64,000 bases of DNA. Origin: Rhynochetos jubatus (lineage: Eukaryota; Chordata; Aves; Eurypygiformes; Rhynochetidae). The stretch is from the NCBI GenBank assembly GCA_027574665.1, contig CM050653.1:12360664-12424663 (forward strand), in the 5' to 3' direction. The stretch's first letter is position 1. Each line of letters starts with the position of its first letter. Shown one piece after another: positions 61,601 through 64,000 of the stretch. The notes beneath the pieces are model-generated. The model was not told where the DNA came from. It saw only the letters and a list, made by a program, of their open reading frames with translations, and searched no databases. The position numbers and the translations under genes are program-made.

Positions 61601-64000
61601 GGCTGACTAGAACACAAATAAATAATACTAATTCAAGTTGAAAATAGGTGGAAGATTCTATTAAGGTCCAAAATAGAACTGGAAAAAGGCAATGTATATA
61701 TTCAGATAAAACAGATGAAAGAAATGTTACCTGTTTTGATTTAACCATTGTTTAGTTTTTAAGAAAATGATGAAACCATATTCTGTGCGTCTAGTGACCC
61801 ACATTCTACAAGCAAACAAAGCAGGTGACAGGCTAATGTCCATCTTAAATCACTTTCAGTGCAAAAAAACTTAGTTTTTGCTTGAATGGGAAAAAGACTT
61901 CTCATCTAAATACAACCATATATGATTTCTTTTCCACTAAGATGCTGTTCTTTTATTGGAAGAAAAAATATTTGGCAACTTCTGTTATAATTAATACAAT
62001 TATTTCTATTTGTTTTAGAATAAGAAAAGCTATGCTAGTAAATCCACACTTGGTGCAGTGAAAATTCAGTTTATTCCCATGAAATGATATTTATGATATA
62101 GTAATGTTAACTGTTAGATTTGCTGATCTTCACAATTAAATCTTCAACTTTTTTTTTCCTGAGATTTGCAATGATTTAGAAATTTTTTGTTGTTGTTGGT
62201 TTGGTTTTGGTTTTTTTTTTTTTATTCTTCCCTGTAGGTGATGAATAAGGAGACAAAAGAGAATTAGATTCATTACTGTTCTAACAGGTTGAAGGTTCAA
62301 CTGTAGCTGAAATGAAAAGGTGTGTTTTAAGGAATAGCTCATGCTTTTCTGAAAATATCGTTTTGGGTTGGATTAAGGTTACATTGAATTCTGGTGTAAT
62401 GTGTCGGTAACGCGCTTTGGTGCTGTTGGCAAGAACTGCAGGGAGAGAAATGCCCATCCTGACTTTCCTACCAAAATACTGATTCCTGCCTTCTTTGAGA
62501 AGATTCAAGCTCCCTGACAGGTCAAGACACGCCACTTCTTGCAGAAGTGTGTCTTCCTCTCTAAAGCCCTACCAAGGTGATTTTCGGGGAATGCTCTCCC
62601 TCCCATGTGAATTTGATGTGCAAAGAAGTTACTTGCTATTTCTTCAGTAGCTATTTGGGGTTGGCTTTAAGAACCCTTCATGATACCCAGAAAGAGGCCA
62701 CATGGCAGAATCTGTCCCAAAAGAGAACTTGTAAAATTATTTTATCAGGGATTCCTACCTTGAGTTCCTCTGCACTTTTTCATACTGGATTGCTCTCAAA
62801 TTTCTATTGACGTATTTTTGGTTTATGAATTACTTGCGAATCCCTTTGAAATTAATTATTTATCTTCAAGGACCTTAGGTTTGTCTGTTACCTGATATTT
62901 TCCTTCAACTGGTATATTTTCACAAAAAAAAATTGCTTCATTTGCAATGACAGAAGCAGAGTTTTACGGAATTCACTGCATTGCCATGGGAACGAATGAG
63001 TTCCTTTCAAATCATCATGGCCAAACTAACTCAGATGAAATAGGAACAAGCCCTAACCTTTGCCCATTCTTCAAACATACGTCAAAACTGATTTGTTCTG
63101 AATGTTCAAAAAATTGAGAAGGTCTCTGGGATATATAGGTGGATTTCTAAAGTTATTTATATTATCAGAAATGCAAAGAGTCACCTGCTGATTTATCTGT
63201 ACCCTTCCACACTTAAATGCTTAAAAATATGTGGCTTTCAGGCTGCAAAGACTAATTAACAGTTTACTGAAAAACCTGGGGAGGAAGCATATTTTTGAAA
63301 TTTTTTCCAAATTTCATTTCATACTTCTTTCCTTTTAGGGTTTTCCAATATATTTTTATATTTATAATAAAAATCTTAATTTTGATCACTTTCACAAAAA
63401 TGTCTTTTTCCTTATTATCAAGTGATCCAATAAAATCTGTGATGCATGGAACACTTTTGTGCGTATTTTTACCCCTTACATTTTGTCAAAAAAATAGAAA
63501 AATGCTGAGAAGGTACTGTGAAAGGTAGTATCAGTATTTAAAAAAAAAAGGGAGGAAATCAACAAGAAGTAATTTATTTTATATGTTCTATGACTAAAAT
63601 GTGAAAAATTGAAATAAAAATTCTTAGATTTGTCAATATCAGTTTTTTTTTCCTTATTCTTCCTGACATTGCTTTTAAAGTTAAACAAAGTTAATGTGTG
63701 GGTTTTGCAATGAAAAATGTTATTTTTTGACCAAACATATTTTTCACTAGGAAGATTTTAGTATGCCCTCCTTCTGACTGATTCTTTTCCTAATTTTATT
63801 GAGTTTTGAGGTTCCATCCAGCAGCCTTGAAATGATTCATTCTCCATCACGCCATACAGTGAATCTATAATCAAACCTGCAGAAAATTATAATCTAAATT
63901 TTTGTATTCACTAATACGGAGTTTGAAAGTGTTTACTTCAACACAGCTGACAGAAAATCTGGAGGCTTTTGACCTGTGCAACTAGTTTTGGGGACTTGTA

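Larger units (their letters stand above)
56638..64000. other. Gene-free AT-rich sequence
   Basis: No gene or known repeat family recognised. It contains poly(A) at 57194-57212, a ~70-100-bp direct duplication (57695-57765 and 58460-58530), a pyrimidine tract (58597-58649) and T runs at 59101-59115 and about 62195-62222. The longest open frame outside repeats, 57182-57571 (minus), has no recognised motif and runs into the homopolymer. Confidence 0.5.

Noticed and set aside
62281-62571. Minus-strand frame (GFREEDTLLQEV...) as an exon
   Set aside because: The preceding TTGGTAG has almost no pyrimidine tract, there is no donor at the other end, and the peptide is not recognised.

Overview
The window looks like nuclear DNA of a bird, most likely a neoavian. 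The AT-rich, gene-poor background carries several CR1 LINE copies with the avian 3' end (tandem ATTCTATG-type octamers), and solo LTRs of endogenous retrovirus families that I know as widespread in birds. I found no bacterial operon, rRNA, tRNA, CRISPR array or intact host gene. Nearly all long open frames are antisense or GC-rich shadows of CR1 or LTR sequence.

Layout. 1-8 kb: unique AT-rich DNA with a tiny CR1 tail at 2.23 kb and two short tandem duplications. 8.17-9.26 kb: a truncated LTR (minus) beside a very decayed non-LTR reverse transcriptase (minus) that resembles the L2 type rather than avian CR1. 13.48-14.61 kb: a 1.1-kb solo LTR (minus) with a perfect 5-bp target duplication and an internal ~48-bp minisatellite. 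19.3-19.9 kb: CR1 3' end (plus). 29.3-29.8 kb: an old CR1 relic (plus) abutted by a younger CR1 tail (minus). 36.7-37.2 and 39.7-40.2 kb: two solo LTRs (plus). 42.27-44.26 kb: a CR1 with its CpG-rich 5' promoter region, ORF1 remnants and an internal deletion that joins the ORF1 esterase segment in frame to the ORF2 reverse transcriptase. 50.0-50.6 and 56.0-56.6 kb: two related solo LTRs (plus). 52.25-53.28 kb: a CR1 (minus) that has lost the catalytic core of its reverse transcriptase.

The rest is gene-free by eye. Some stretches have the composition and homeobox-like AT motifs of vertebrate conserved non-coding elements (6.44-6.76, 11.23-11.46, 12.23-12.47, 16.76-17.12, 28.40-28.63 and 31.37-31.79 kb). 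A few short open frames sit between good splice signals (41.67-41.78 kb minus, 32.82-32.93 kb plus, 26.11-26.24 kb minus, 4.55 kb minus). These are weak candidates that need alignment or RNA evidence.

The mobile elements do not work together as a system; they are independent insertions of different ages. The most unusual items are the L2-like relic, the chimeric CR1 frame with its retained CpG/CRE promoter, and the minisatellite-bearing LTR.
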